Positions 42,127 through 50,925 of a DNA stretch of 64,000 nt are shown here, in pieces (the first letter of the stretch is position 1; each line of letters starts with the position of its first letter). Position numbers and translations under genes: made by a program. The stretch is from Actinomadura sp. NBRC 104425. GTDB lineage: Bacteria; Actinomycetota; Actinomycetes; Streptosporangiales; Streptosporangiaceae. Under the pieces are notes generated by a model, which had not been told where the DNA came from, ran no database searches, and saw only the letters and a program-made list of their open reading frames with translations. The DNA lies in the NCBI RefSeq assembly GCF_030269545.1, contig NZ_BSTN01000027.1:1-64000 (forward strand), written 5' to 3'.

Positions 42127-43317
42127 ATGAAGTGGGAAACCGTGACGAAGACACCGATTCATCCCGAGGCGCTGTTCGCCGTCGATGGCCTGCTGACCGA
42201 CGAGGAACGCCAGATCAGGGCGACCGTGCGGAAGCTGTGCGACAAGGAGCTGCGCCCGCACCTGGCCGACTGGTTCGAGGACGGCCGGATCCCCGCGCGC
42301 GAGTTGGCCCTCCGGTTCGGCTCGCTCGGCGTCCTCGGCATGCACCTGACGGGGTACGGCTGCGCGGGGCTCGGCGCCGTCTCCTACGGGCTGGCCTGCC
42401 TGGAGCTGGAGGCCGCCGACTCGGGCCTGCGCAGCCTGGTGTCGGTGCAGGGCTCGCTGGCCATGTACGCGATCTGGAAGTACGGCACGCAGGAGCAGAA
42501 GAACGAATGGCTGCCCGCGATGGCGGCGGGCGAGCGCATCGGCTGCTTCGGCCTGACCGAGCCCGACTTCGGCTCCGACCCGGCGCGGATGCGCACCCGC
42601 GCCCGCCGCGACGGCGCCGACTGGGTGCTCGACGGCACCAAGATGTGGATCACCAACGGGAGCGTCGCCGACGTCGCCGTGGTGTGGGCGCAGACCGATG
42701 AGGGCATCCGCGGCTTCCTCGTCCCGGCCGGGACGCCGGGGTTCTCCACCCGGGACATCGGGCGCAAGCTGTCCCTGCGCGCCAGCGTCACCAGCGAACT
42801 GGTGCTGGACGGGGTGCGGCTGCCCGAAAGCGCGCTGCTGCCCGGCGCGCGCGGCCTGTCGGGCCCGCTGGGCTGCCTGAACGAGGCCCGCTTCGGCATC
42901 GTCTTCGGGGCGATGGGCGCCGCGCTGGACTGCCTGGAGACCGCGATCGCCTACGCGGCCGACCGGGAGGTGTTCGCCCGCCCGCTGTCGTCCTTCCAGC
43001 TCACCCAGCAGAAGCTCGCGGACATGGCGCTGGAGCTGGGCAAGGGCCTGCTGCTGGCGATCCATCTCGGCCGGCTCAAGGAGGCGGGCACGCTGACGCC
43101 CCAGCAGGTCAGCGTCGGCAAGCTGAACAACGTCCGCGAGGCTTTGCAGATCGCCCGCACCTGCCGGACCCTGCTCGGCGCAAACGGCGTGACGCTCGAA
43201 TACCCGGTGATCCGGCACGCGGCCAACCTGGAGTCGGTGCTGACCTACGAGGGCACGTCCGAGATCCATTCCCTGGTCGTCGGCCGCGCCCTGACCGGCC
43301 AGAACGCCTTCGCCTGA
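42127..43317 (+). CDS. gcdH: Acyl-CoA dehydrogenase, glutaryl-CoA dehydrogenase-like
   Basis: FAD enzyme of about 396 aa (a GTG one codon earlier is possible). Family markers: LLTDEERQIRATVRKLCDKE, the flavin-binding signature GCFGLTEPDFGSDPARMRTR, KMWITNGSVADVAVVWAQTD, and the catalytic Glu in LTYEGTSEIHSLVVGRALTG. The short DWFEDGRIPAREL N-terminal motif and YEGT active site fit glutaryl-CoA dehydrogenases, which decarboxylate to crotonyl-CoA in lysine/tryptophan degradation. It stands alone, so its supply pathway is elsewhere. It converges with a secreted protein gene across a strong hairpin. Confidence 0.88.
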   Translation: MKWETVTKTPIHPEALFAVDGLLTDEERQIRATVRKLCDKELRPHLADWFEDGRIPARELALRFGSLGVLGMHLTGYGCAGLGAVSYGLACLELEAADSGLRSLVSVQGSLAMYAIWKYGTQEQKNEWLPAMAAGERIGCFGLTEPDFGSDPARMRTRARRDGADWVLDGTKMWITNGSVADVAVVWAQTDEGIRGFLVPAGTPGFSTRDIGRKLSLRASVTSELVLDGVRLPESALLPGARGLSGPLGCLNEARFGIVFGAMGAALDCLETAIAYAADREVFARPLSSFQLTQQKLADMALELGKGLLLAIHLGRLKEAGTLTPQQVSVGKLNNVREALQIARTCRTLLGANGVTLEYPVIRHAANLESVLTYEGTSEIHSLVVGRALTGQNAFA

Positions 43318-43331
43318 CGGCTTTCGACGTG

Positions 43332-43365
43332 CGCGAGTCCGGGGACGCCAATCCCCGGACTCGCG
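43332..43365. terminator. Bidirectional terminator hairpin
   Basis: A perfect 13-bp stem (CGCGAGTCCGGGG at 43332-43344 with its complement at 43353-43365) and an 8-base loop lie between the convergent acyl-CoA dehydrogenase and secreted protein genes. Confidence 0.8.
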
Positions 43366-43396
43366 AACCGTCAGTTCACCTTGACGTCAGGTCGGA

Positions 43397-43945
43397 TCAG
43401 CCGCCGGCCTTCCACCTGTAGGCGCCGTTCTTGTAGCCGCGGATGATGACGTACGGCTTGTAGGTCTTGCGGTTCCCCGTGTAGTAGAACTTGCCCTGCA
43501 CGGTGGACGTCGCGTAGCTCCAGTTCTTGGGGTGGGTCACCGACTTCTTGGCCCAGCCGCGCCACACGTACACCTTCTTGTTGGCGGTGTAGGCGGTGAA
43601 GGTCGCCTTGTAGGAGCGGACGTAGCGGCCGTCCCAGCACCAGTACAGGCGGTTCTTGACGTAGAACAGCCAGTGGGTCTTCTTGGAGTTCTTGTAGCCG
43701 CGGGTGCGTTCGTAGTACCCGCACCGCTGGGCGGCCTTGATGGCCGCGGTCTCCTTGGCGCTGTACGGCTGCCCGGCGCGCTTGGCCTCGGCCAGGAGCT
43801 GCCCCTTGGAGATCGACCCCTGGGTCGTGGCGGTCACCTCCTTACCGGGGTTGTCCTGAGTGGCGGCCTGTGCGGCCGGACCCACGGCCAGGAGTCCGGC
43901 GGTGAGGGCGCCGGAGACGATCGTCAGCGTGGCAACACGCCGCAT
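43397..43945 (-). CDS. Secreted Tyr/Lys-rich protein of unknown function
   Basis: Protein of 182 aa; the ATG at 43945 has a GGAGGAG six bases upstream. A signal peptide (VATLTIVSGALTAGLLAVGP) ends near AAQA. The mature protein is basic and unusually rich in Tyr, Lys and Trp for this genome (CGYYERTRGYKNSKKTHWLF, YVKNRLYWCWDGRYVRSYKA). It has two cysteines that could pair. Beta-rich composition suggests a small extracellular domain, perhaps binding cell wall or carbohydrate, but no family is recognised. Confidence 0.75.
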   Translation of the reverse strand: MRRVATLTIVSGALTAGLLAVGPAAQAATQDNPGKEVTATTQGSISKGQLLAEAKRAGQPYSAKETAAIKAAQRCGYYERTRGYKNSKKTHWLFYVKNRLYWCWDGRYVRSYKATFTAYTANKKVYVWRGWAKKSVTHPKNWSYATSTVQGKFYYTGNRKTYKPYVIIRGYKNGAYRWKAGG

Positions 43946-44310
43946 GCGTTTCTCCTCCATGCTCGGAGATAGGGGGTTTGAGTGGGCGGTACTACCGTAG
44001 AGCGCGCTCGGTACCGCTTCACTCGTTTTTCGCCTTCTCTGATGCGCGCGGCGGGCGGCCGGTTGCAGGCTCCGCGGAACTTTTTTCGTCCCAATCCGGA
44101 CATATCAAACCTTGGAACAAATCACGGTCATAGCCCTTGCCAACCAACCCCGCGAACCACATCCGGCGCTCGCCGCGCCCGCGCCTCCCGGGACGCCCCG
44201 CACCGCGCCGCAAAGCGCGCGGATCTGTCCCAGGGCTCTACGGGACAGATGTCCCTGTCGCCCCGACTAGGCCCCCGCGTACCGTGATTTCGCTCTACGG
44301 AGGGAAATCG
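43946..44310. promoter_or_regulatory. Divergent intergenic region with overlapping inverted repeats
   Basis: The gap of 365 bases separates two secreted protein genes. TCTGTCCC at 44224-44231 pairs with GGGACAGA at 44242-44249 (10-base spacer). The second arm also pairs with the next TGTCCC (44250-44255) as GGGACA-GA-TGTCCC. Two mutually exclusive hairpins are therefore possible 55-85 bases before the G5/Excalibur gene. This could be an operator or a leader switch. Confidence 0.4.
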
Positions 44311-44877
44311 ATGAGACGTACCGTCACGGCCGTCGTGGTGTCCGGTGCCCTGCTCAGCCTCGGCGCCACATGCGAGCCGACCGCGGCCCCGTCGCCCACG
44401 GCGTCGGCGACCGCGTCGGCGAAGGCGGCGGGCGCCGAGCCTTCCACCACCGCGAGCACGGCGTCGCCGAAGGTCGACAAGCGCACCGTCACCGAGACCG
44501 AGGTGATCCCCTACAAGACCCGGCGGGTGAAGGACCCGAACCTGGCGAAGGGCACCACCAAGGTGAGGAGCCGGGGCCGCAAGGGCATCAAGAAGCTCAC
44601 CTACGAGCTCACCTTCACCAATGGCAAGAGGACGCGTAAGAAGCTGATCCGCCAGGTGGTCACCAGGGCACCGGTCACCCGGATCATCGCCGTCGGCACC
44701 AGGCAGTCCGCGCGCTGCGACCCTAACTACAGCCCCTGCGTGCCGATCGCCAGCGACGTCGACTGCGCGGGCGGCGGGGGCAACGGCCCCGCTTACGTGC
44801 GAGGTCCCGTCCGCGTCATCGACACCGACATCTACGACCTGGACAACGACGGCGACGGCATCGGCTGCGACGGCTGA
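44311..44877 (+). CDS. Secreted G5- and Excalibur-domain protein
   Basis: Exported protein of 188 aa; GGAGGG stands seven bases before the ATG. The N-terminal hydrophobic segment (VTAVVVSGALLSLGATCEP) ends in a Cys, so it may be a lipoprotein with an atypical lipobox. A Ser/Thr/Ala linker follows. Then comes a G5 domain (TVTETEVIPYKTRRVKDPNL, TYELTFTNGKRTRKKLIRQV). The C-terminus is an Excalibur calcium-binding motif (DLDNDGDGIGCDG) with flanking cysteines. G5 domains bind the cell wall or polysaccharide, so a surface role is likely. Confidence 0.88.
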   Translation: MRRTVTAVVVSGALLSLGATCEPTAAPSPTASATASAKAAGAEPSTTASTASPKVDKRTVTETEVIPYKTRRVKDPNLAKGTTKVRSRGRKGIKKLTYELTFTNGKRTRKKLIRQVVTRAPVTRIIAVGTRQSARCDPNYSPCVPIASDVDCAGGGGNGPAYVRGPVRVIDTDIYDLDNDGDGIGCDG

Positions 44878-45364
44878 CCCCGCATGAGCGCGCCCCTTCC
44901 GGTCCGCCCCCGGGAGGGGCACAAGCGCCCAATCCCCAAGCACATCAACCCAGCCAAGACGCAAGCAGCGCAAGCGAACACGTCACACATGCCGCCACCC
45001 TGTCCCCGGCCGAACCAGAACAGAGCCGCACCCGTACCGGCCGGCCTGCAGCGCCGCACGCTTCCAGCGGCATGTGCGGCCCCGATCGCCGCAGCGCCAT
45101 GCGGCGGGCGGCTTCCGCAGCGCACCCACGGGCGGCGGCGGTTTGCGCGGCGGCGTGGGTACGTCGTCCACAGCGCGGGCAGCCCGCAGCGGCGACGCGT
45201 TCGGCAGCGTCAGGCCCCGCGGGACGTGGGGCGGGCTCAGTTCGGTGCAGGGGCGACCTCGGATGGCGGGTCTCGGAGACCGCTGGATCGGCCCAGCGGC
45301 TCTGCCTTGCCGGTGCGGCCGCCTCGCACGGTGGGCGACGGTCGAAGCCTGGCAGCATGGCCAC
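44878..45364. other. Intergenic region without recognised genes
   Basis: About 490 bases before the Lrp gene. Open frames occur on both strands but lack starts with ribosome binding sites and show no family resemblance. It presumably holds the promoter of the Lrp/LysE pair. Composition is somewhat less GC-skewed at third positions than in neighbouring genes. Confidence 0.35.
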
Positions 45365-45820
45365 ATGGACCGGATCGATCGCAAGATCCTCCGTGAGCTG
45401 CAGGATGACGGGCGGCTCAGCAACACCGAACTGGCCGACAAAGTGGGGTTGACTCCGTCGCCGTGCCTGCGGCGCGTGCGGCAGCTCGAACGCGACGGGG
45501 TGATCCGCGGTTACCGGGCGCTGCTGGACGGCGCGGCGCTGGGGCGCGGCTTCCAGTCGTTCGTCACCATCGTGATGCGGCAGGAGGACCAGGCCACGGT
45601 GGCCGAGTTCGAACGCAGGGTCGCCGAACTGCCCGAGGTGGTGGAGGCGCACCGGCTGTTCGGCGATCCGGACTACCTGCTGCGCGTCGCCGTGGCCGAC
45701 ATCGCCGCCTACGAGCGCTTCTACACCGACGTGCTCTCCGGCCTGCCCGGCATCGCCCAGCTGACCTCGCATCTGGCGATGAAGGTGGTCAAGTCCGACC
45801 GCGGCCTGCCGATCACGTGA
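45365..45820 (+). CDS. Lrp/AsnC-family transcriptional regulator
   Basis: Regulator of 151 aa. The N-terminal helix-turn-helix is MDRIDRKILRELQDDGRLSN and TELADKVGLTPSPCLRRVRQ. The RAM/AsnC effector domain follows, with FVTIVMRQEDQATVAEFERR, EAHRLFGDPDYLLRVAVADI and LPGIAQLTSHLAMKVVK. It lies 111 bases upstream of a LysE-type exporter in the same direction. This suggests amino-acid-responsive control of export, as with LrpC- or BrnFE-type pairs. Confidence 0.94.
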   Translation: MDRIDRKILRELQDDGRLSNTELADKVGLTPSPCLRRVRQLERDGVIRGYRALLDGAALGRGFQSFVTIVMRQEDQATVAEFERRVAELPEVVEAHRLFGDPDYLLRVAVADIAAYERFYTDVLSGLPGIAQLTSHLAMKVVKSDRGLPIT

Positions 45821-45931
45821 CGGAACCTGCGGCGCGTTTTGCGTTTCTGCGCAATTTCCTGCCATCGACGCGGCCGACGGCGGCATGATCGGTCATCGCG
45901 TGCCAAGCGTTCCCGGTTAGCTTCGGGGGGC

Positions 45932-46585
45932 ATGGACACGCGCGAGCTGCTGCTGTTCCTCGGTGTGGACCTGCTGCTGGTCTGCACTCCGGGCCCCGAC
46001 TGGCTCTACGTCATCGCCCGGAGCCTCAGGCAGGGGAAGCGGACGGGTCTGGCCGCCGTCGCGGGCATCTGCGCGGGCTATACCGTCCACACTGCGGTCG
46101 CCGCCGCCGGGCTGGCCTCCGCGCTGCGGAGCGTTCCGGCCGCGCTGCCGGTGCTGCGCTACGCGGGCGCCGCCTACCTGGTCGTGCTCGCCGTGCGCAC
46201 GCTGCTGGCACTGCGCCGCCACGCCCCCGGTGAGGCGGACGGCTCCGCGACCGCCGACCCACGGCACCCGCTGGCGGAGCCGACGCGCGTCGTGCTGCGG
46301 CAGAGCCTGGTCATCGCCCTGCTCAACCCCAAGGGACTGCTGCTGTACCTGTCGCTGATGCCGCAGTTCGTCTCGCCGGACGCGGCCGTCCCGATCAGCG
46401 TGCAGTTCGCCACGCTCGGCTGCCTGCACGTCGCGCAGTGCGCCTGCGTCTACGGGGCGGTAGCCGTCGCGGCGGGACGCGCCGGCGCCGCGCTCACCGC
46501 CGACGCCAGGGCGTCCCGGCGCATGACCGCCGTCTCGGCGACGCTCCTGCTGCTGGTGGCCGCGTTCTCCCTCGGCGCCCAGTGA
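45932..46585 (+). CDS. LysE/RhtB-family amino acid exporter
   Basis: Membrane protein of 217 aa with about six helices. The family signature VDLLLVCTPGPDWLYVIARS is at the N-terminus, followed by GKRTGLAAVAGICAGYTVHT, LRYAGAAYLVVLAVRTLLAL and FLNPK-like LLNPKGLLLYLSLMPQFVSP. It should export amino acids or related metabolites by proton antiport. The upstream Lrp-type regulator probably controls it. Confidence 0.93.
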   Translation: MDTRELLLFLGVDLLLVCTPGPDWLYVIARSLRQGKRTGLAAVAGICAGYTVHTAVAAAGLASALRSVPAALPVLRYAGAAYLVVLAVRTLLALRRHAPGEADGSATADPRHPLAEPTRVVLRQSLVIALLNPKGLLLYLSLMPQFVSPDAAVPISVQFATLGCLHVAQCACVYGAVAVAAGRAGAALTADARASRRMTAVSATLLLLVAAFSLGAQ

Positions 46586-46610
46586 TCCGGGCCGCCGGGG
46601 CCGCCGCCTG

Positions 46611-48872
46611 CTACCGGCGGTCGGGGTAGCGGCGGCGCAGGTCGGATTCGGTGTAGCGGCGGCACTTCTGGTGCCAGTTGAGGATTCCGGCGAGCCAGTT
46701 CTGCAGGTCCAGGACGTAGCCGTCGAGGAGGGCGCGCGCCTCTGCGTCGAGGTCGAAGTCGTCGTAGAGCACCGGCAGTTCGAAGTTGGCGGCGCGCTGG
46801 AACTGCCGCAGACGCGCGTTCAGCAGGTCGTGGACGATGAGCACGGCGGTCGGGTAGTCGCAGCCGAAGAAGTTCTCCACCACCAGGCCGGCGTTGTGCA
46901 GGTCGCCCTCGAACTCGATCTCCTTCTGGTAGGAGAACAGGTCGTTGAGCAGGCACGCGACGTCCATGGCGGCGTTCTCCAGCGACCGCATGGGGCTGGT
47001 GTCGTAGATCTCCGGGGGCACGTGGTACCAGCGGCTCAGCCTGCACAGCGAGATGGTCAGGTCGGAGCCGAAGGTGCGGCGCCGCATCTCGATGTAGTCG
47101 ACCGGGTCGGGGACGCGGTTGTGCGCCTGGTTGTCCAGCTCCCACAGCCAACTGTCGATCATGTATTCGACGGCGGTACGGAGCCGCCGGCGGGCTTCGA
47201 CGGCCATCGGGCCCGCGGTGCGCTTCCACAGGTCGGCCAGCGACCGCTCCAATGCGTTCACCGCATGCGGCACGGCCTCGGGGTCCTCCACCGGCATGAA
47301 CAGGCGCAGGCGCTCGTTGCAGGCCTTGGCCCCCGCCAGGTCGCGGAACCGGCCGAACACCACGGGGTAGTAGTCGTCGCCGTAGGTGCCCCAGGTGAGC
47401 CAGCAGGACGCCAGGGTCAGCTCCTGCGGGGTGGCCCGGGGATGCAGACCGGCCGCGCACAGCGGGAGGTCGAAGTCGCGCAGGTCGCCCTCGCTCCAGA
47501 TGTCGGAGAACGGGACGCCCGGCTGGGCCCGCAGTATGCCCATGCGTTCCGCCCACTCCACGACCTCTTCGCGCGACCGCTCCAGGTGGGGGCTCAGCGT
47601 GAGGGGGAACGGGATGTCGATGTCGGGGACCAGCGACGGCCCCGCCTTCCGCGGGGCGAAGGTGTATGTGCGGGCGCGGCGCAGCAGCGTTTTGAGGTTG
47701 AGCCCCGACGTGCCGAGGCCGCGCAGCGCCCCGGGACGGCCGACGTCCAGGTCCTTGTTCATGTAGCGGCTGGAGCGCATGTGCCACTCGTGCCCGCCCG
47801 CCTGCCAGTCCTGCAGGCCCTTGGCGTAGGCCAGGACGCGCGCGCAGCCCTCCGGGTCGAGCCCGGTGTCGGCGAACAGCGGCGGCAGTTCGGTGGCGGC
47901 GGTGTGCTCGAACTGCTGCAACCGCGACGTCAGTACGTCGTTGACGGCGTCGGCGGCCTCCTGCGTCGAGCATCCGAAGAAGGTCTCCAGCACCAGCACG
48001 CCGTTGTTGAGCTCGCCCTCCTGCTCGGTCTCGCGCTGGTAGGAGAACAGGTCGTTGCGCAGGTGCACGCCGTCGGAGAAGGTGTCGCGCAGCACCCGCA
48101 GCGGCCGCGAGTACGCCACCAGCGCGGGGACCTCGGCGTTGGCGGCGTGCTCCACCAGGCACGCCGACCAGGGCGCCCCGCCGACGCGGCGGCGCATCTC
48201 GATGTACTCGACCGGGTTCGGCACCCGGTTCTGGTCGATGTTGGCCAGCTCCCACAGCGACTCGTTGAGCAGGTGGTCGGTGTGCTCGCGGAACCGCACC
48301 CGCCAGGCGCGGGACATGGCGGGGATGGTGCGCGCCCACAGGTCGGCCAAGCCCGCCTCGACGGGGTTGCGCGGCTCGGGCGTCGGCCCGCCGTCCGGCG
48401 GCATGAACAGCGGCAGCCGGTCGAGGTGGGCCTTGCCGCCCTCGCGGTCGCGGGTGCGTTTGTACTTCTCCAGGAAGTGGTCGTCGAAGAAGAACACCCA
48501 TACGTACCAGTCGGTGATGAGACTCAGTTCGTCGGCGTCGCAGTCGGGGTGGGTGTAGGCGCACAGCAGCGCGTAGTCGTGGTCTTCCAGGTCCTGGTCG
48601 GTCCAGACACCCGAGCCCTCCAGCATCTGCATGTCGCGGGCCCACCGGCGGGCGTGGACGCGTGCGGCGTCGACATGCGGGTTCAGCCGGGCCGGGTACG
48701 GCATGTAGAAGTCCGGCAGTTCGAACGGCTTGCCGCCGGCGGGCTCGCTCGTGCCCGCCTCCCGCCCCCGCGCGGCGAGGCGCGCGGCGGAGGTGCCCAG
48801 CCCGGTCGGCCCCGCCGGCCGGCCGTTCCGGACCGCCGTCTCCTCACCTGAGGTCGTCTGGAACACGCTCAT
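46611..48872 (-). CDS. geoA: Germacradienol/geosmin synthase
   Basis: Bifunctional terpene cyclase of about 753 aa making geosmin from farnesyl diphosphate. The N-terminal cyclase half (opening FELPDFYMPYPARLNPHVD) has the Mg-binding DDHFLE at 130-135 and the NSE motif NDLFSYQRETE. The C-terminal half, which converts germacradienol to geosmin, repeats the layout with FPLTLSPHLERS, DDYYP and NDLFSYQKEIE. Length and motifs match Streptomyces CyC2. It stands alone on the minus strand. ATG 48872 is preferred over a GTG two codons earlier because of its AGGGA spacing. Confidence 0.96.
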   Translation of the reverse strand: MSVFQTTSGEETAVRNGRPAGPTGLGTSAARLAARGREAGTSEPAGGKPFELPDFYMPYPARLNPHVDAARVHARRWARDMQMLEGSGVWTDQDLEDHDYALLCAYTHPDCDADELSLITDWYVWVFFFDDHFLEKYKRTRDREGGKAHLDRLPLFMPPDGGPTPEPRNPVEAGLADLWARTIPAMSRAWRVRFREHTDHLLNESLWELANIDQNRVPNPVEYIEMRRRVGGAPWSACLVEHAANAEVPALVAYSRPLRVLRDTFSDGVHLRNDLFSYQRETEQEGELNNGVLVLETFFGCSTQEAADAVNDVLTSRLQQFEHTAATELPPLFADTGLDPEGCARVLAYAKGLQDWQAGGHEWHMRSSRYMNKDLDVGRPGALRGLGTSGLNLKTLLRRARTYTFAPRKAGPSLVPDIDIPFPLTLSPHLERSREEVVEWAERMGILRAQPGVPFSDIWSEGDLRDFDLPLCAAGLHPRATPQELTLASCWLTWGTYGDDYYPVVFGRFRDLAGAKACNERLRLFMPVEDPEAVPHAVNALERSLADLWKRTAGPMAVEARRRLRTAVEYMIDSWLWELDNQAHNRVPDPVDYIEMRRRTFGSDLTISLCRLSRWYHVPPEIYDTSPMRSLENAAMDVACLLNDLFSYQKEIEFEGDLHNAGLVVENFFGCDYPTAVLIVHDLLNARLRQFQRAANFELPVLYDDFDLDAEARALLDGYVLDLQNWLAGILNWHQKCRRYTESDLRRRYPDRR

Positions 48873-49069
48873 CGCCACATCCCTGCCGATTCGGGGCCGC
48901 CGGACCAGTGATTCGCCTCAAGTATTGGCACGTGCGCACTCTGTGACCAGACGCGTAAGGGGCGGTGACGGTGACATTGCGCTGCCGTCCGCTAACGAAC
49001 GTGTCACGCCGAGGTGATTGTGTGTTCCAACGGTGCAGGTGAGGCCGCCGTTGCTAGGGCGACGGGTGT

Positions 49070-49264
49070 CTACAGGCCTGGCCGCCATCCCACCTGGGAC
49101 CGGCCGACCCACGTCACCTCGTCCCGGCCCCGGCACCACGCGGCGGGCTCGGGCCGCGGCGGCGGGCCGGGGGCGGTACGGCCCGCCAGGGTGAGCAGCA
49201 CGGCGACGACGGCCGCCAGCTCCTCCTCGTCCGGGTGGCCGCGCACCACCTTCAGGACGGTCAC
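49070..49264 (-). CDS. accE: Acyl-CoA carboxylase epsilon subunit
   Basis: Small protein of 64 aa with the epsilon-subunit signature VVRGHPDEEELAAVVAVLLT at the N-terminus and a Pro/Trp-rich C-terminus (AAWCRGRDEVTWVGR). In actinobacteria this subunit binds and stabilises the acetyl/propionyl-CoA carboxylase beta/alpha complex. Its start overlaps the stop of the beta subunit gene by four bases. It is the last gene of the minus-strand polyketide operon. Confidence 0.88.
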   Translation of the reverse strand: MTVLKVVRGHPDEEELAAVVAVLLTLAGRTAPGPPPRPEPAAWCRGRDEVTWVGRSQVGWRPGL

Positions 49265-50901
49265 TGCGGCTGGTTCCCGTGCTTGCGGCTGGGCAGCTGG
49301 GCGTATTTGGCGCTAAGCATCTCCAGCGCCCGGATCAGGGTCCTGCGGGTGTCGGCCGGGTCGATGACGTCGTCCACCAGGCCGCGCTCGGCGGCGTAGT
49401 AGGGGTGCATCAGCGCGGCCCTGTACTCCTTGACCATCCGGGCGCGCATGGCGTCGGGGTCGTCGGCGGCGGCGATCTGCTTACGGAAGATCACGTTGGC
49501 CGCGCCCTCCGCGCCCATCACCGCGATTTCGTTGGTCGGCCAGGCGTAGGTGAGGTCGGCGCCGATGGACTGCGAGTCCATCACGATGTACGCGCCGCCG
49601 TACGCCTTGCGCAGCACGACCGACACGCGCGGCACGGTGGCGTTGCAGTAGGCGTACAGCAGCTTGGCCCCGTGCCGGATGATGCCGCCGTGCTCCTGGT
49701 CCACGCCGGGCAGGAACCCCGGCACGTCCAGCAGCGTCACCAGCGGGATGTTGAACGCGTCGCACATCTGGACGAACCGCGCCGCCTTCTCCGAGGCGTG
49801 GATGTCCAGTACGCCCGCCAGTGTCATCGGCTGGTTGGCGATGACGCCGACGAGCCGGCCGCCCAGGTGCGCCAGCGTGCAGATGACGTTGGTCGCCCAG
49901 CGTTCGTGCACCTCCAGGTGCTCGCCGTCGTCGACGATCTCCTCGATGACCGCGCGCATGTCGTACGGGCGGTTGCCGTCCACCGGCACCAGGTCCAGCA
50001 GCGCCGCGCCGTCCCGGTCCACCGGGTCGGACGTGGGACGCGGCGGCGGGCTCTCCCGGTTGTTGCTCGGCAGCAGCGACAGTAGGTACCGCACCTCCGC
50101 CAGGCAGGTCTCCTCGTCCTCGTAGACGAAGTGGCACACCCCGGAGGTCTCGGCGTGCACGTCCGCGCCGCCGAGTCCGTTGTGGGTGATCTCCTCCCCG
50201 GTCACCGCCTGGACGACATCCGGGCCGGTAATGAACATTTGCGCGGTGCCCCGCACCATGAACACGAAGTCGGTCAGCGCCGGGGAGTAGGCGGCGCCCC
50301 CGGCGCACGGCCCGAGCATCACGCTGATCTGCGGGATCACCCCGGACGCCCGGGTGTTGCGCTGGAAGATGCCGCCGTACCCGGCCAGCGCCGTGACTCC
50401 CTCCTGGATGCGCGCCCCGGCGCCGTCGTTCAGCGACACCAGCGGCGCCCCGGCGGCGATCGCCATGTCCATGATCTTGTGAATCTTGCGGGCGTGCGCC
50501 TCGCCGAGCGCCCCGCCGAAGATGCGAAAGTCGTGCGCGTAGACGAACACCTGCCGGCCGTGCACGGTGCCCCAGCCGGTGACCACCCCGTCGGTGAAGG
50601 GCCTTTTGTCCTCCAGTCCGAAGCCGGTCGCCTGGTGCCGCCGCAACGGCTCGACCTCGTTGAACGACCCCTCGTCCAGCAGCAGCCCGATGCGCTCGCG
50701 GACGGTGAGCTTGCCCTTGGCGCGCTGCGCCTCGGTGGCCCGCTCGCTCGGTCCCTTGGCCGCCTCGGCCTTCAGCCGGGCCAGCTCGGCGACCCGGTTG
50801 CGCATCCGCGGTTCGGCCTGCTCTGCGGGCGGCGGGGAGGCGGTCTGCGGAAGGCGTTGTGTCGCGGTGCTGTCGGTCACTGAGATGGTCACCTGGCTCA
50901 C
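49261..50901 (-). CDS. accB: Acyl-CoA carboxylase beta subunit (carboxyltransferase)
   Basis: Carboxyltransferase of 546 aa producing malonyl- or methylmalonyl-CoA together with a biotinylated alpha subunit that is not encoded here. Crotonase-fold markers: LTVRERIGLLLDEGSFNEVE, PLVSLNDGAGARIQEGVTAL, SVMLGPCAGGAAYSPALTDF, and VPRVSVVLRKAYGGAYIVMD. Lying 24 bases after the chain length factor, it probably supplies malonyl-CoA extender units to the pathway. Dedicated carboxylase genes occur in several aromatic polyketide clusters. Confidence 0.94.
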   Translation of the reverse strand: MSQVTISVTDSTATQRLPQTASPPPAEQAEPRMRNRVAELARLKAEAAKGPSERATEAQRAKGKLTVRERIGLLLDEGSFNEVEPLRRHQATGFGLEDKRPFTDGVVTGWGTVHGRQVFVYAHDFRIFGGALGEAHARKIHKIMDMAIAAGAPLVSLNDGAGARIQEGVTALAGYGGIFQRNTRASGVIPQISVMLGPCAGGAAYSPALTDFVFMVRGTAQMFITGPDVVQAVTGEEITHNGLGGADVHAETSGVCHFVYEDEETCLAEVRYLLSLLPSNNRESPPPRPTSDPVDRDGAALLDLVPVDGNRPYDMRAVIEEIVDDGEHLEVHERWATNVICTLAHLGGRLVGVIANQPMTLAGVLDIHASEKAARFVQMCDAFNIPLVTLLDVPGFLPGVDQEHGGIIRHGAKLLYAYCNATVPRVSVVLRKAYGGAYIVMDSQSIGADLTYAWPTNEIAVMGAEGAANVIFRKQIAAADDPDAMRARMVKEYRAALMHPYYAAERGLVDDVIDPADTRRTLIRALEMLSAKYAQLPSRKHGNQPQ

Positions 50902-50925
50902 ACCTTTCGAGTACTGGTCGGGTCG

